Shown in pieces: positions 35,047 to 44,232 of a stretch of DNA of 64,000 nt (within the stretch, counting starts at the first letter, position 1; every line of letters starts with the position of its first letter). The notes under the pieces were generated by a model. That model was not told the origin of the DNA, ran no database searches, and saw only the letters and a program-made list of their open reading frames with translations. A program made the position numbers and the translations under genes. Source of the DNA: Bacteroidia bacterium (lineage in GTDB: Bacteria > Bacteroidota > Bacteroidia > Bacteroidales > Azobacteroidaceae); contig BNYG01000004.1 in NCBI GenBank assembly GCA_026000155.1, positions 53,876 to 117,875 of the forward strand, written 5' to 3'.

Positions 35047-36121
35047 ATGGCTCGATTTGATCGAATTCTTTCATCCAATAGTTTTCCGATTGTTGCGCCC
35101 AAATGTGAAAATCCGTATTCCCTTTATAAACAGGAATATAAGCCAGCAGGGCGTCTATATCGAAATGATCCGATACCACGCCCGCTCCTGCCAATGAAGC
35201 TTCATGCGCATTGCAGGACTGTTCGATATGCGTGGGTACCATCAAAATGGGTTTTCCCAGATACATGGCTTCACAAACCGATTCAAAACCGGCGGTAGTG
35301 GCATATCCTTTACATCCCGCCATGTATTGGATAAATAATTTATCGTCTAATTTATGGAAAGTCAAGTGCTCATTCACAATGGTTTCTGTCGGAGAGTCTT
35401 TTTTATCCCAGAAAAAATGCATCTGCACATCCGGATGTTTTTTCTGATAAGCAATGATTTCATCGGCATAATTGGCATTCAACATATAGCCGTGCAGGTA
35501 ATTTCCGTTTTCCGGTTGGCATTGAAGGATTTCTTTCCGTAACAAAGGCGGAACTACGACAATACGACTGTCCGGCACGTTTTCTTTTTGCTCGATAGCT
35601 AAAGCAAATAATTTGGAAGACCGGACGCAGGTAATGTAGGTGAAAAATTTCAACATCAGCAATTCCACTTTGTTTTTATCGGGAAACTTATAGTCCGGAT
35701 GCAGGAAAAGATATTGATGCGCTACACTGATATAGGGAATTTTGGGAGGAAAAAAGGCGTAGGTCAATCCGATCATCATTTCGTAAAAATTGATCACCAC
35801 ATCCGCGTCCAACTGTTTGATTTTGTAATGAATAAACCAAATGCTTCGAAGGTATTGCGGCGTTTTCAGCAAGTTATAAATGATGCTGATCCAGATATTG
35901 GTCTTTTTATTATTGGCCGCCGGCAGAAAATTCGGGCTGTCGAAACGGTACACCGGAGCCTCTATCGAATCAAAGAAAAAGGCAGGCAATTCCCTGCGAT
36001 TGCTTTTTCCCACTAACACAGCAACCACTTCATGCCCGTTCCTGACTAACATTTTCTTTAAAGCAATCGCTTGAGTTAAATGTCCACGGCCTTCTCCCTG
36101 AACGACAAATAAAAATTTCAC
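34997..36121 (-). CDS. Glycosyltransferase of the MurG/UGT-like GT-B type
   Basis: This 374-residue protein starts with a GTG codon at 36121 and opens KFLFVVQGEGRGHLTQAIAL, the nucleotide-sugar transferase opening motif with GRGHLTQA seen in GT28/GT1-like Bacteroidota proteins. The C-terminal half has FIQYMAGCKGYATTAGFESV and LGKPILMVPTHIEQSCNAH, a donor-site arrangement like MurG and glycolipid glucosyltransferases. It probably builds a glycolipid in the inner membrane. It runs convergent to radC with a 50-bp overlap. Donor and acceptor are not predictable. Confidence 0.82.
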   Translation of the reverse strand: MKFLFVVQGEGRGHLTQAIALKKMLVRNGHEVVAVLVGKSNRRELPAFFFDSIEAPVYRFDSPNFLPAANNKKTNIWISIIYNLLKTPQYLRSIWFIHYKIKQLDADVVINFYEMMIGLTYAFFPPKIPYISVAHQYLFLHPDYKFPDKNKVELLMLKFFTYITCVRSSKLFALAIEQKENVPDSRIVVVPPLLRKEILQCQPENGNYLHGYMLNANYADEIIAYQKKHPDVQMHFFWDKKDSPTETIVNEHLTFHKLDDKLFIQYMAGCKGYATTAGFESVCEAMYLGKPILMVPTHIEQSCNAHEASLAGAGVVSDHFDIDALLAYIPVYKGNTDFHIWAQQSENYWMKEFDQIEPFKCVPRLRKNKNFRHK

Positions 36122-36196
36122 GGCGCAAATATAGGACTTTTATGCGATATGCTAAAAAAAGGAGGGTAAAAATTTCGTTTATTCTTATAAATGATT

Positions 36197-36204
36197 TACT
36201 TTTG
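36197..36204 (+). promoter_or_regulatory. Promoter -7 box for the TPR membrane protein and uvrB (TACTTTTG)
   Basis: TACTTTTG matches TAnnTTTG and lies 49 bp before ATG 36254. The upstream frame to 36191 would include the promoter, which supports the ATG at 36254 as the real start. Confidence 0.65.
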
Positions 36205-36253
36205 CAGTCCGAATCCAATAGGAAAAACAAAAATTACATTATATTCTATTAAA

Positions 36254-36955
36254 ATGGCAAAGAAAACAAAATTGAGTGAACAACCGACGCAGGCTGAAAA
36301 AAGCGTGGGCGAAATTCTTTCAAAAACAGATCAATTCGTAGATAAATACTTAAAACAGATCCTGATAGGTGTCGCCGCGGTTATTTTAATCGTAGTCGGG
36401 ATTATTGTTTTCCGTCATTATTATCTTATCCCAAGAGAAAAAAATGCGGAAACGGCTCTTTTCCCGGGTCAGAATTATTATGCCGGCCAACAATGGGATA
36501 AGGCATTGAACGGAGATAGTATTGATTATATTGGTTTTACAGGTATAATTCATGATTTCAGCGGTACCAAATCGGCTAATTTAGCGAAAGCATACGCCGG
36601 TTTGTGCGAATATCAATTGGGAAATTATGAAGAAGCCGCTAAATATTTGAAAAGTTATAGCGCAAAAGACCGCTTATTTGCGGCTCAAGTAACCGGAGCT
36701 ATCGGTGACTGTGAAGTGAACTTGGGCAATCTGAAAGAAGGAATCGCTTATTTCCGGAAAGCAGCCGAAAAAGCCAACAGTTCCTTATTAAGTCCGGTTT
36801 ATCTAAACAAAGAAGCTGTAGCTTTGGAAAGTCTGGGCGATTACAAAGCTGCTTTGGAAGCTTACACAGCCATTAAAACGAAGTATCCACAATCTCCGGA
36901 AGCCTCTTTAGTGGACAAATTCATTGAACGGGCGAAAGCTCAACTGAACAAATAA
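36254..36955 (+). CDS. Membrane-anchored TPR protein (YfgM-like architecture)
   Basis: From ATG 36254 the product has 233 residues. It has a lysine-rich cytoplasmic N-terminus (MAKKTKLSEQPTQAEK), one transmembrane helix at about residues 37-57 (ILIGVAAVILIVVGIIVF) and a periplasmic TPR part with LAKAYAGLCEYQLGNYEEA and EAVALESLGDYKAALEAY. This layout resembles YfgM-type proteins that work with periplasmic chaperones or the BAM/Tol machinery. uvrB starts 9 bp after its stop. Confidence 0.82.
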   Translation: MAKKTKLSEQPTQAEKSVGEILSKTDQFVDKYLKQILIGVAAVILIVVGIIVFRHYYLIPREKNAETALFPGQNYYAGQQWDKALNGDSIDYIGFTGIIHDFSGTKSANLAKAYAGLCEYQLGNYEEAAKYLKSYSAKDRLFAAQVTGAIGDCEVNLGNLKEGIAYFRKAAEKANSSLLSPVYLNKEAVALESLGDYKAALEAYTAIKTKYPQSPEASLVDKFIERAKAQLNK

Positions 36956-36964
36956 ACAGAGAAT

Positions 36965-38998
36965 TTGAACTTTGAACTTATATCCGACTATCAGCCGACA
37001 GGCGACCAGCCGCAGGCCATAAACGAATTGGTGGAGGGTATAAAACAAAACCTCCCTTACCAGACTTTGTTGGGTGTGACCGGTTCGGGAAAAACCTTTA
37101 CCATTGCCAATGTAATCAAGGAATTGAATAAACCTGCTTTGGTTTTGAGTCACAATAAAACATTGGCGGCGCAATTATACAGCGAGTTTAAAGCGTTTTT
37201 CCCCCATAATAAAGTTGAGTACTTCGTGTCGTATTACGATTATTATCAGCCGGAAGCTTACCTCCCGACAACGAATACGTACATAGAGAAAGACTTATCC
37301 ATCAACGACGAGATTGAGCGCTTGCGCTTGTCCGCTACTTCCGCTTTACTTTCCGGGAGAAAAGATGTGATCATTGTCTCGTCCGTTTCCTGTTTATACG
37401 GTATCGGTAATCCGGAAGATTTCAAGGAGAATATGATTTCTATTCAACGAGGGCAAACTTTCTCACGGAATGCCTTTTTGCATAGATTGGTTACCAGCCT
37501 CTATTCGCGTAACCAGATTGAATTTACGCGCGGACATTTCCGGGTTAATGGCGATACGGTGGATATTTTCCTGGCTTATAATGATACGGCCTTGCGGGTG
37601 CTTTTCTGGGGAGATGAAATAGAAGAAATTTATTCCTTCGATCTTGTCAGCGGTCATCCTTCGGAAATTTACGACCAGTACGATATTTATCCGGCAACCT
37701 TATTTGTCACTACCCAAGAGCGGATTAACAATGCCGTGCAGCAGATTGATCTGGATTTAGGCGAACGCGTCCGGTTTTTTAATGCCGAAGGAAAATTCCA
37801 GGAAGCAAAACGTTTGTACGAACGGGTAACGTATGATTTGGAAATGATCCGGGAACTGGGTTACTGTTCGGGAATAGAAAATTATTCCCGGTATTTCGAC
37901 GGACGTCCTCCGGGAAGCCGTCCTTTCTGTTTGATTGATTATTTTCCCAAGGATTTTCTGACGGTCATTGATGAAAGCCATGTGACTGTGCCGCAGATTC
38001 GCGCCATGTATGGAGGCGATCATTCCCGGAAAATCAACTTGGTGGAATACGGCTTCCGTTTGCCGTCGGCGATTGACAACCGCCCTTTGACTTTCGATGA
38101 ATTTGAAACCGTTACGCCGCAAAAAATATTTATCAGCGCTACTCCTGCCGATTTTGAATTGCAGATGAGCGAAGGTATCGTCACCGAACAGGTAGTCCGT
38201 CCGACCGGATTATTGGATCCCGTGATTGATGTCCGTCCGAGTTTGAATCAGATTGACGATTTGATGGAAGAAATTCAACAGCGGACGGAAAAAAATGAAC
38301 GCACCTTGGTGACCACCTTGACCAAACGGATGGCGGAAGAATTGAATGCTTATTTTGCCCGGTTAGGTATTCAAACGGCTTATATTCATTCGGATGTGGA
38401 AACGCTCGAACGGATCGAGATTATGGAAAAACTCCGGCAGGGCGTTTTCGATGTCCTGATTGGCGTCAACTTATTGCGGGAAGGATTGGATTTGCCGGAA
38501 GTTTCTTTAGTCGCCATCTTGGATGCGGATAAGGAAGGTTTTTTACGTTCTCACCGTTCGTTGACCCAAACGGCCGGTCGTGCAGCGCGTAATCTGAACG
38601 GAAAAGTCATTTTCTATGCAGATAAAATGACCGAAAGCATGCAAAAGACCATCGATGAAACCAACCGGCGGAGAGAAAAGCAATTGCTTTATAATGAACA
38701 GAATAATATTACTCCGCAACAAATCCGGAAGACAACCCAATCCTCTTTGATACAAAACAGCACTCCATCCGAAAGTAAAGCCTATATTGAACCGGAAGAA
38801 TCGTTTAACATTGCAGCGGATCCGGTAGTGAAAATGATGACCAAAAACCAGCTTCAAAAGGCGATTGATAAAACCCGGAAAATGATGATGGAAGCATCCA
38901 AAAAACTTGAATTTTTGGATGCGGCACACTACCGGGACGAATTGTTGAAACTGGAAGAATGGATGAAAACACATTATTCCGGTAATTTGAATCCATAA
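36965..38998 (+). CDS. uvrB: Excinuclease ABC subunit B
   Basis: UvrB is the helicase-like damage-verification subunit of nucleotide excision repair. The 677-residue protein has Walker [16 protein letters not shown] (about residues 36-50), the beta-hairpin [21 protein letters not shown], the Walker [14 protein letters not shown], the helicase motif [17 protein letters not shown] and the C-terminal UVR motif [19 protein letters not shown]. The start is a TTG codon at 36965: it gives the expected [19 protein letters not shown], and no ATG fits. Length is normal. Confidence 0.96.
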   Translation: MNFELISDYQPTGDQPQAINELVEGIKQNLPYQTLLGVTGSGKTFTIANVIKELNKPALVLSHNKTLAAQLYSEFKAFFPHNKVEYFVSYYDYYQPEAYLPTTNTYIEKDLSINDEIERLRLSATSALLSGRKDVIIVSSVSCLYGIGNPEDFKENMISIQRGQTFSRNAFLHRLVTSLYSRNQIEFTRGHFRVNGDTVDIFLAYNDTALRVLFWGDEIEEIYSFDLVSGHPSEIYDQYDIYPATLFVTTQERINNAVQQIDLDLGERVRFFNAEGKFQEAKRLYERVTYDLEMIRELGYCSGIENYSRYFDGRPPGSRPFCLIDYFPKDFLTVIDESHVTVPQIRAMYGGDHSRKINLVEYGFRLPSAIDNRPLTFDEFETVTPQKIFISATPADFELQMSEGIVTEQVVRPTGLLDPVIDVRPSLNQIDDLMEEIQQRTEKNERTLVTTLTKRMAEELNAYFARLGIQTAYIHSDVETLERIEIMEKLRQGVFDVLIGVNLLREGLDLPEVSLVAILDADKEGFLRSHRSLTQTAGRAARNLNGKVIFYADKMTESMQKTIDETNRRREKQLLYNEQNNITPQQIRKTTQSSLIQNSTPSESKAYIEPEESFNIAADPVVKMMTKNQLQKAIDKTRKMMMEASKKLEFLDAAHYRDELLKLEEWMKTHYSGNLNP

Positions 38999-39025
38999 AA
39001 ATAGCTGAATTACAAAATATTATAT

Positions 39026-39033
39026 TATTTTTG
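39026..39033 (+). promoter_or_regulatory. Promoter -7 box of the membrane protein gene (TATTTTTG)
   Basis: TATTTTTG matches TAnnTTTG and lies 20 bp before the ATG at 39054. It separates this gene from uvrB. Confidence 0.55.
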
Positions 39034-39053
39034 TAGCTGTAATTCGGATCGTT

Positions 39054-39869
39054 ATGAAAACCCTCTTAAAATTTCTTTTGTCAGTAATCGGCTTGATCGT
39101 TACTTTCATAGTGGCTTCTACGGCTCTTTATTCCCACTCTTTGAAAGAAGCAAGTAGCAATATTCAAATGCAAGATATTGTGTATCTGTTGATTACTTGT
39201 TTCTGGATTAGTTTGACTGTATTTTATGTGACCCAAAAATCCCATGCTACGCCACTGCATACAGCGCTCAGTTTGTCTTTTTCGCTTTTCTTTATTTATG
39301 CATTGATGACTCAAATAGAAGCCTTGCTATGGGAGAATGTCTCTGTTTCGTCGGATACGGCAGCTGTTTTATTCCTCATTACCGGTCATGCGATTCCGGT
39401 TATAGTGGCTGTGCTGATCGGAATCAAACTTTTTGGAAATGATTCCAAACCTTCCCGTTATTCAAGGGAACCCAAGAAATTTACCATCCTGGAGGTGATT
39501 GTCAAATTACTGCTGACAGCCTTCTTTTACATGCTTATTTATTTCGCGTTTGGTTATTTTGTATCCGGACAAATGGGAGCCTTTTACGTATTGGATGCGC
39601 CTCAAGCCTATCTCATCGAATTCGGAAGAGGATTACTGTATGGAATATTTGCCTTTCCGGTTATCAATATATTCCGGAAAAAGTCTTTTCCAATGTTACT
39701 CAGTTTAGTGCTTCTCCTTGAAACACCGGCGATTTACCGGCTTGTTCCTAATTGCCTGTTCCCGAATACGGTACGGACAGGGGATTTGTGGCAAACAGCC
39801 GGTATTTTGTTTTTATTTGCCCTGGCTACCTGGCTGGTGTTTGACAAAATCAAAATTTACAAACAATAA
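39054..39869 (+). CDS. Polytopic membrane protein of unknown function
   Basis: The 271-residue protein has about seven to eight hydrophobic segments, for example LLSVIGLIVTFIVASTALY at the N-terminus, LLITCFWISLTVFYV, LFLITGHAIPVIVAVLIG and LLLTAFFYMLIYFAFGYFV, ending with a basic tail. There are few polar or catalytic-looking residues. I do not recognise the family. It has its own -7 box and stands between uvrB and a repeat pair, so there is no operon context to suggest a role. Confidence 0.7.
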   Translation: MKTLLKFLLSVIGLIVTFIVASTALYSHSLKEASSNIQMQDIVYLLITCFWISLTVFYVTQKSHATPLHTALSLSFSLFFIYALMTQIEALLWENVSVSSDTAAVLFLITGHAIPVIVAVLIGIKLFGNDSKPSRYSREPKKFTILEVIVKLLLTAFFYMLIYFAFGYFVSGQMGAFYVLDAPQAYLIEFGRGLLYGIFAFPVINIFRKKSFPMLLSLVLLLETPAIYRLVPNCLFPNTVRTGDLWQTAGILFLFALATWLVFDKIKIYKQ

Positions 39870-39878
39870 AAAAAATTC

Positions 39879-39969
39879 TGTCATTGCGGGCTTGACCCGC
39901 AATCCCATGATGTCCGTTAAACACTTATTAACGATTAGCAGGGGATTGCGGGTCAAGCCCGCAATGACA
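39879..39969. repeat. Complete REPIN-like element (two inverted 31-bp repeats)
   Basis: The left unit at 39879-39909 (TGTCATTGCGGGCTTGACCC...) and the right unit at 39939-39969 are near-perfect inverted copies around a 29-bp linker containing GTCCGTTAAACAC. The pair would fold into a long hairpin. Parts of the same linker recur beside the single units at 3218 and 43938, showing that those were once paired. It lies between two convergent genes. Confidence 0.88.
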
Positions 39970-39980
39970 GAGGTCAATAT

Positions 39981-40448
39981 TTACATATAAACCACTTCGA
40001 ATCGTGCTAAAGGCGCCATTCTTGCGCGGTTCAATATCAATTGATTACCGTTTAAATTGTAATTATCGGCTGTTTGCAACACTTGCACCAATTTTGTTTC
40101 GATATTCATGTCCAGACACATTTTTTGTGTATTGGCCAATTTGGAAAAACTGATCCGGAAACCTTCTTTCAAGGTATAACTTCCGCTGAATGTATTGCAA
40201 CCTAAATTGCCGTTGACGCTTCCATCCGGTTTGAAAGAAATATATGCTGTATTGGCAGCTCCTTCCGGATAAACGACCGGCTCGCCCATCAGTTCGACTA
40301 ATTTCCAATATTTATTAGTGAGAGTCGATTCAGGTGCTACCGTTATCTTTCCGGTATCCGGTTTTTGATACACTGGTTGATTACTTTTACAGGAATACAT
40401 TCCACACATTAACAGGGTCATAAGGCCAAATAATAAATTTCGTTTCAT
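39981..40448 (-). CDS. META-domain (HslJ-like) lipoprotein
   Basis: The 155-residue protein has a lipoprotein signal (LLFGLMTLLMCGMYSC). Its single META domain has TNKYWKLVELMGEPV, then AYISFKPDGSVNGNLGCN with the family's GxxGCNxFxGxY signature, and a C-terminal LNGNQLILNR. META proteins are small outer-envelope proteins linked to stress or heat response; the ligand is unknown. It is a stand-alone gene downstream of tsf on the same strand, but a terminator separates them. Confidence 0.88.
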   Translation of the reverse strand: MKRNLLFGLMTLLMCGMYSCKSNQPVYQKPDTGKITVAPESTLTNKYWKLVELMGEPVVYPEGAANTAYISFKPDGSVNGNLGCNTFSGSYTLKEGFRISFSKLANTQKMCLDMNIETKLVQVLQTADNYNLNGNQLILNRARMAPLARFEVVYM

Positions 40449-40519
40449 ATTTTTTTATATTTAAAAGTTCATTATACATTACAAACAATATTCAGTGAGA
40501 AAAGGTTGTTTATAGACAA

Positions 40520-40551
40520 AAAAAGACCATCTGATATTCGATGGTCTTTTT
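40520..40551 (-). terminator. Intrinsic terminator of the tsf transcript
   Basis: AAAAAGACCATC and GATGGTCTTTTT form a 12-bp stem around TGATATTC. On the minus strand it follows the tsf stop by about 28 bp and ends in a T run, which is ideal for a factor-independent terminator. Confidence 0.85.
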
Positions 40552-40578
40552 CATAAAATGGATTCGATTGACAGGTCA

Positions 40579-41577
40579 TTATTCTACATTCAAGTTTACA
40601 CGCTTGAAGCCGGTAACCGTCAAGTCTTTTTTTGCAAGCAGTTCTTTTACTGTAACTTTACCCGCTTCGTCGCCGCCGCCTTCGTATTTTTGTTCCAAAA
40701 GCGTGTATTCTTTGAGGAATTTTGCCAGACGACCTGCGGCAATGCTATTCACTTTTTGTTCAGGCAAATTTGCCGATTTTTCTTCTGTAACAGTTGCCTT
40801 TATTTCACGCGCTTTTGCTGCCTCTTCTTCGGTAATCCAACCTTTTACAATGTTCGATTTGATATGGTCTTCACTATCAACATGAGCAGGATTGATGCCT
40901 GCTTTTTTGAGTGCAACTTCCACTTCTTTTGCAACAAGTTCCATTTTAGTTTTTTCGATGGCCACCGCCAACTCGCTGTCTTTTACATTTTGAGGTACAG
41001 CGTTTTCGTCAATAGCCACAGGAGACATTGCTGCAATATGCAGTGCTATGCCGTGTATTGTTTCATATTCAGCATCTTTTTCTGCAAAAGCAACGATAGT
41101 CGCTAATTTGTTGCCCGGGTGAATGTAAGACGTTACTGTACTGCCTTTTACATATTCATAAGCGCCCAATTCCATTTTTTCGCCGGTAATACCGATGCGG
41201 TCGGTAATTAATTCCTGTACTTTGCGACCTTCAACGGCTAATTCGTTCAATTCTTCGGTAGATTGGGGTTTGTTTTCCAAAGCTACATTCAGGATTTTCC
41301 GTACCATACCAATAAATTCTTCACCTTTCGCTACGAAATCGGTTTCGCATTTTACGGCTACGATTGCTGCAAAATCATTGTTGGTTGCTGCCAGTACACA
41401 ACCTTCCGAAGCTTCGCGGTCTTCGCGTTTTGCGGCTACTGCCTGTCCTTTTTTACGAATGATTTCTACTGCGGTATCGTAATCGCCCCCGCATTCATTC
41501 AGTGCATTTTTACAGTCCATCATTCCTGCGCCTGTCATTTTGCGCAAGTGTTGGATGTCTGCCATTGTAACTGCCAT
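40579..41577 (-). CDS. tsf: Translation elongation factor Ts
   Basis: EF-Ts recycles EF-Tu by GDP release. The 332-residue protein has the N-terminal UBA-like domain (MADIQHLRKMTGAGMMDCKNAL), the TDFVA core motif in VAVKCETDFVAKGEEF, and the core repeats. It is longer than the E. coli protein (283 residues). The extra length lies in the second half and is usual for Bacteroidota EF-Ts. It is 18 bp after rpsB on the same strand and followed by a clear terminator. Confidence 0.96.
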   Translation of the reverse strand: MAVTMADIQHLRKMTGAGMMDCKNALNECGGDYDTAVEIIRKKGQAVAAKREDREASEGCVLAATNNDFAAIVAVKCETDFVAKGEEFIGMVRKILNVALENKPQSTEELNELAVEGRKVQELITDRIGITGEKMELGAYEYVKGSTVTSYIHPGNKLATIVAFAEKDAEYETIHGIALHIAAMSPVAIDENAVPQNVKDSELAVAIEKTKMELVAKEVEVALKKAGINPAHVDSEDHIKSNIVKGWITEEEAAKAREIKATVTEEKSANLPEQKVNSIAAGRLAKFLKEYTLLEQKYEGGGDEAGKVTVKELLAKKDLTVTGFKRVNLNVE

Positions 41578-41595
41578 AATATTCCTTTTTTTAAT

Positions 41596-42441
41596 TTATT
41601 CTTCTTCTTTTACAAATTTACTTACGACATTCGCATTCAAAGCAGCTTCGTCATCTTTTGCAATCAGCGCTTTTTTCACTGTTTTTGCTTTTCTTTCTCT
41701 GCGTGCGGGAGCTTCCTCTTCGTTATCGGAAGCAGCCGTGTCGATTTTTTCTACTTTTCTTTCTTCCAATCCTTCATTGATGGCAGCGCACAGAGCGCCC
41801 AAAACCACTTCAATGGATTTGGTGGCATCATCATTGGCCGGAATGACAAAATCAATCGGATTGGGATCGGAATTGGTATCAACCATGGCGAATACCGGAA
41901 TACCCAAACGATTGGCTTCCGCTACGGCAATGTGTTCTTTCATCACGTCCACAATCAATAATGCCGATGGAAGACGGTTCAAATCAGCAATCGAACCCAA
42001 GTTCTTTTCCAATTTAGCCCGTTGACGGGTGATTTGTAATTTTTCTCTTTTGGACAATTGGTCGAACGTACCGTCTTTAGCCATTTTATCGATGGTAGTC
42101 ATCTTTTTAATCGCTTTACGGATAGTAGGGAAGTTTGTCAACATTCCACCCGGCCAACGTTCTGTAACATAAGGCATACCGACGGAAGTAGCTTTATCGG
42201 CAACCACTTGTTTGGCTTGTTTTTTGGTAGCTACGAACAACACTCTGCGGCCGGATTTGGCGATTTGTTTGAGTGCGGCGGCAGCATCGTCTATTTTTGC
42301 AACTGTTTTGTGTAAGTCGATGATATGGATACCGTTACGTTCCATAAAGATGTAAGGAGCCATCGCGGGATTCCACTTTCTTTTCAAGTGGCCGAAGTGC
42401 GATCCGGCTTCTATTAACTGATCAAATGATACTCTTGACAT
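41596..42441 (-). CDS. rpsB: 30S ribosomal protein uS2
   Basis: The 281-residue protein has the uS2 signatures FDQLIEAGSHFGHLKRKWNP at the N-terminus, IFMERNGIHIIDLHKT, RWPGGMLTNFPTIRKAI and IVDVMKEHIAVAEANRLGIP. A C-terminal tail of about 50 residues rich in Glu, Ala and Lys extends beyond the conserved fold. Order rpsI-rpsB-tsf is standard for Bacteroidota. The 153-bp gap before it holds one dispersed palindrome. Confidence 0.97.
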   Translation of the reverse strand: MSRVSFDQLIEAGSHFGHLKRKWNPAMAPYIFMERNGIHIIDLHKTVAKIDDAAAALKQIAKSGRRVLFVATKKQAKQVVADKATSVGMPYVTERWPGGMLTNFPTIRKAIKKMTTIDKMAKDGTFDQLSKREKLQITRQRAKLEKNLGSIADLNRLPSALLIVDVMKEHIAVAEANRLGIPVFAMVDTNSDPNPIDFVIPANDDATKSIEVVLGALCAAINEGLEERKVEKIDTAASDNEEEAPARRERKAKTVKKALIAKDDEAALNANVVSKFVKEEE

Positions 42442-42552
42442 GTTTTAATTTTTTTAATTTGTTTACATTCTTTTGTTTACGTCAATCCTCAGGTAGTTAT
42501 CCTACAATTCACTTGCCGGATAAGTCCTAACTGATTTAGATACTAAACTGCT

Positions 42553-42583
42553 CATGGGATTGCGTGTCAAGCACGCAATGACA
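42553..42583 (-). repeat. Single 31-bp palindromic repeat in the rpsI-rpsB gap
   Basis: CATGGGATTGCGTGTCAAGC with ACGCAATGACA is the same unit as in the REPIN-like pairs, with compensating changes in the two arms (GCGTGTC and GACACGC kinds), which keep the hairpin. It lies in the transcribed gap between rpsI and rpsB. Confidence 0.85.
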
Positions 42584-42594
42584 AGGCTGAAAAA

Positions 42595-42981
42595 TTAACG
42601 TTTGCTGAATTGGAAACGTTTTCTTGCTTTTGGTCTCCCCGGTTTCTTTCTTTCCACTTCGCGCGGGTCGCGGGTCATGAAACCTTCCGCCCGTAAAGCC
42701 GGTTTGTTTTCCGGGTTAATTTTCACCAATGCGCGGGCGATACCCAGCCGGGCTGCTTCCGATTGACCTTTATAACCGCCTCCCTGCAAGTTAATGGTAA
42801 CATCATATTGATCCACAACGCCTAATTTATTCAGCGGTTGTCTGACCACATATTGAAGTATGGAGGAGGGGAAATAGGTTTCGAATTCGCGCTTGTTGAT
42901 TAAAATTTTACCGGATCCTTCTTTGACGTAAACGCGTGCTACGGCAGCTTTACGTCTTCCTAATGCATTTACTACTTCCAT
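42595..42981 (-). CDS. rpsI: 30S ribosomal protein uS9
   Basis: The 128-residue protein has the whole uS9 fold: VNALGRRKAAVARVYVKEGSGKI at the N-terminus, DVTINLQGGGYKGQSEAARLGIARAL in the middle and the C-terminal RDPREVERKKPGRPKARKRFQFSKR, the tail that reaches the P-site tRNA. It starts 5 bp after the rplM stop, as usual. Confidence 0.97.
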   Translation of the reverse strand: MEVVNALGRRKAAVARVYVKEGSGKILINKREFETYFPSSILQYVVRQPLNKLGVVDQYDVTINLQGGGYKGQSEAARLGIARALVKINPENKPALRAEGFMTRDPREVERKKPGRPKARKRFQFSKR

Positions 42982-42986
42982 TGTTC

Positions 42987-43442
42987 TTATTTAAGTGAAT
43001 TAATATCAATTGATTTAGGTTGTTGCGCTTCGTGTTTATGTTCCGTTCCGTCATAAACATACAGGTTGGAAAGAAGTTTTGCACCCAAACGGTTTTTCGG
43101 AAGCATTCCTTTGACTACTTTACGTAATAAACGGTCGCTGCTTTTCTTGAAAAGGGTTTCCGGCGTATTTTCCCTTTGTCCGCCGGGATAGCCGGTGTAA
43201 GAAAGGTAAATACGGTCGGTCCATTTATTACCGGTTAAAACGACTTTGTCGGCATTGATAATAATCACATTATCGCCGCAATCGACATGGGGAGTATAAT
43301 TGGGTTTGTACTTGCCCCGGATGAGTTTAGCCACTTTCGATGCCAAACGGCCTAAATGTTGTCCGTTTGCATCTACGACAACCCATTCTTTGTTAACAGT
43401 TGCATTGTTTGCAGAAATGGTCCTATAACTTAAAGTATCCAC
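42987..43442 (-). CDS. rplM: 50S ribosomal protein uL13
   Basis: The 151-residue protein has the uL13 motifs WVVVDANGQHLGRLASKVAKLI, VDCGDNVIIINADKVVLTGNK, GYPGGQRENTPETLF and the C-terminal VYDGTEHKHEAQQPKSID. It is the first gene of the rplM-rpsI unit, with a perfect promoter 90 bp upstream. Confidence 0.97.
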   Translation of the reverse strand: MDTLSYRTISANNATVNKEWVVVDANGQHLGRLASKVAKLIRGKYKPNYTPHVDCGDNVIIINADKVVLTGNKWTDRIYLSYTGYPGGQRENTPETLFKKSSDRLLRKVVKGMLPKNRLGAKLLSNLYVYDGTEHKHEAQQPKSIDINSLK

Positions 43443-43531
43443 TGCTTTTTAATTTTTTGTTAATTAATAATCTTTAATCTAAATTTAATGGGCAAATAAT
43501 GATTTGCCCCTACGGAATAATAATCGGCGCG

Positions 43532-43562
43532 CAAAGATACGGCTTTTTCTTTAAAAAACAAA
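43532..43562 (-). promoter_or_regulatory. rplM-rpsI promoter (TTTG-N19-TATCTTTG)
   Basis: On the minus strand the -33 TTTG is at 43559-43562 and the -7 TATCTTTG at 43532-43539, with a 19-bp spacer. The -33 box overlaps the stem of the upstream lipoprotein gene's terminator. The leader before rplM is about 85 nt. Confidence 0.8.
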
Positions 43563-43592
43563 AACTGTCTCCTATTTTAAAGAGACAGTTTT
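43561..43592 (-). terminator. Terminator of the small lipoprotein gene
   Basis: AAAACTGTCTC (43561-43571) and GAGACAGTTTT (43582-43592) form an 11-bp stem. On the minus strand it follows the lipoprotein stop by 24 bp and ends in a T run. Confidence 0.8.
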
Positions 43593-43616
43593 AATTTTGT
43601 TTGTTCAGGCAGAAGA

Positions 43617-43799
43617 TTACTGAGCAACTTCGGTAGTTGTTGTTTCAATAGTGGTAGAATCAACAGCAAGCGTGTCGGGAACAACTTCTTCCACTACTGT
43701 GATGTCTTCAACAACCGGAGCTTCTTCAACAGCGGCTTTTTTACAAGCGCTCAAAGAAAGAGCTGCAATAACAGCAGCAAATAATACTAACTTTTTCAT
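43617..43799 (-). CDS. Small acidic lipoprotein
   Basis: From ATG 43799 the product has 60 residues: a short lipoprotein signal (KKLVLFAAVIAALSLSAC), then a tail made mostly of Glu, Val and Thr (EEAPVVEDITVVEEVVPD, ending TTTTEVAQ). It has no folded domain. The longer frame to 43862 adds a basic N-terminus that spoils the signal peptide. A monocistronic gene with its own terminator, probably a highly expressed envelope component. Function unknown. Confidence 0.78.
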   Translation of the reverse strand: MKKLVLFAAVIAALSLSACKKAAVEEAPVVEDITVVEEVVPDTLAVDSTTIETTTTEVAQ

Positions 43800-43937
43800 T
43801 TCGCAATAATTAAAACGGTTTATAAAATTTCTAAAACTTCCTTTATGGAAATTCCACTGCAAAGATAAATATTATTTTTATATGTTGTGCAACATATTTT
43901 ATATTTTTTTATAAAAAAATAGCTGTTTAACGGACAT

Positions 43938-43968
43938 CATGGGATTGCGGTTCAAGCCCGCAATGACA
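43938..43968 (+). repeat. Single 31-bp palindromic repeat before the OmpA gene
   Basis: CATGGGATTGCGGTTCAAGC with CCGCAATGACA matches the family. The preceding GTTTAACGGACAT matches, in reverse complement, the linker of 39879-39969, so this is half of a former pair. The rest of the 433-bp gap 43800-44232 is AT-rich with only the OmpA promoter. Confidence 0.83.
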
Positions 43969-44113
43969 GGAAATAAGGTGTATATATATTAAGGTGTAAA
44001 AAAAATAAGTCCGATTCGACAACAATATCAGGGCAATAAGTGTTATAAAACAAAATTAATGAAGGGAATTTAAGGGAATTTGAGCGATTATTTGAAAAAA
44101 AAATTAGAAATTC

Positions 44114-44144
44114 TTTGCAGTTCTATGTAAAATAGTTAAATTTG
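44114..44144 (+). promoter_or_regulatory. OmpA-gene promoter (TTTG-N19-TAAATTTG)
   Basis: TTTG at 44114-44117 and TAAATTTG at 44137-44144 are separated by 19 bp, a perfect match. The predicted leader is about 80 nt, typical for strongly expressed porin genes. Confidence 0.78.
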
Positions 44145-44232
44145 CCCACTGAAATCAATTGTACGATTTCTAAGAGGGTAAAAAAAGTGAGATTTAATAA
44201 TATTAATTATACATCCTAATACAAAATTAAAG

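Noticed and set aside
39718-39990. 90-codon plus-strand frame across the end of the membrane protein gene
   Set aside because: Most of it translates the REPIN-like element (VIAGLTRNP...), so it is a repeat and not a gene.
40558-41961. Long plus-strand open frames opposite tsf and rpsB
   Set aside because: They are rich in Phe and Cys, as expected for the complement of ribosomal and EF-Ts codons, and they oppose certain genes.
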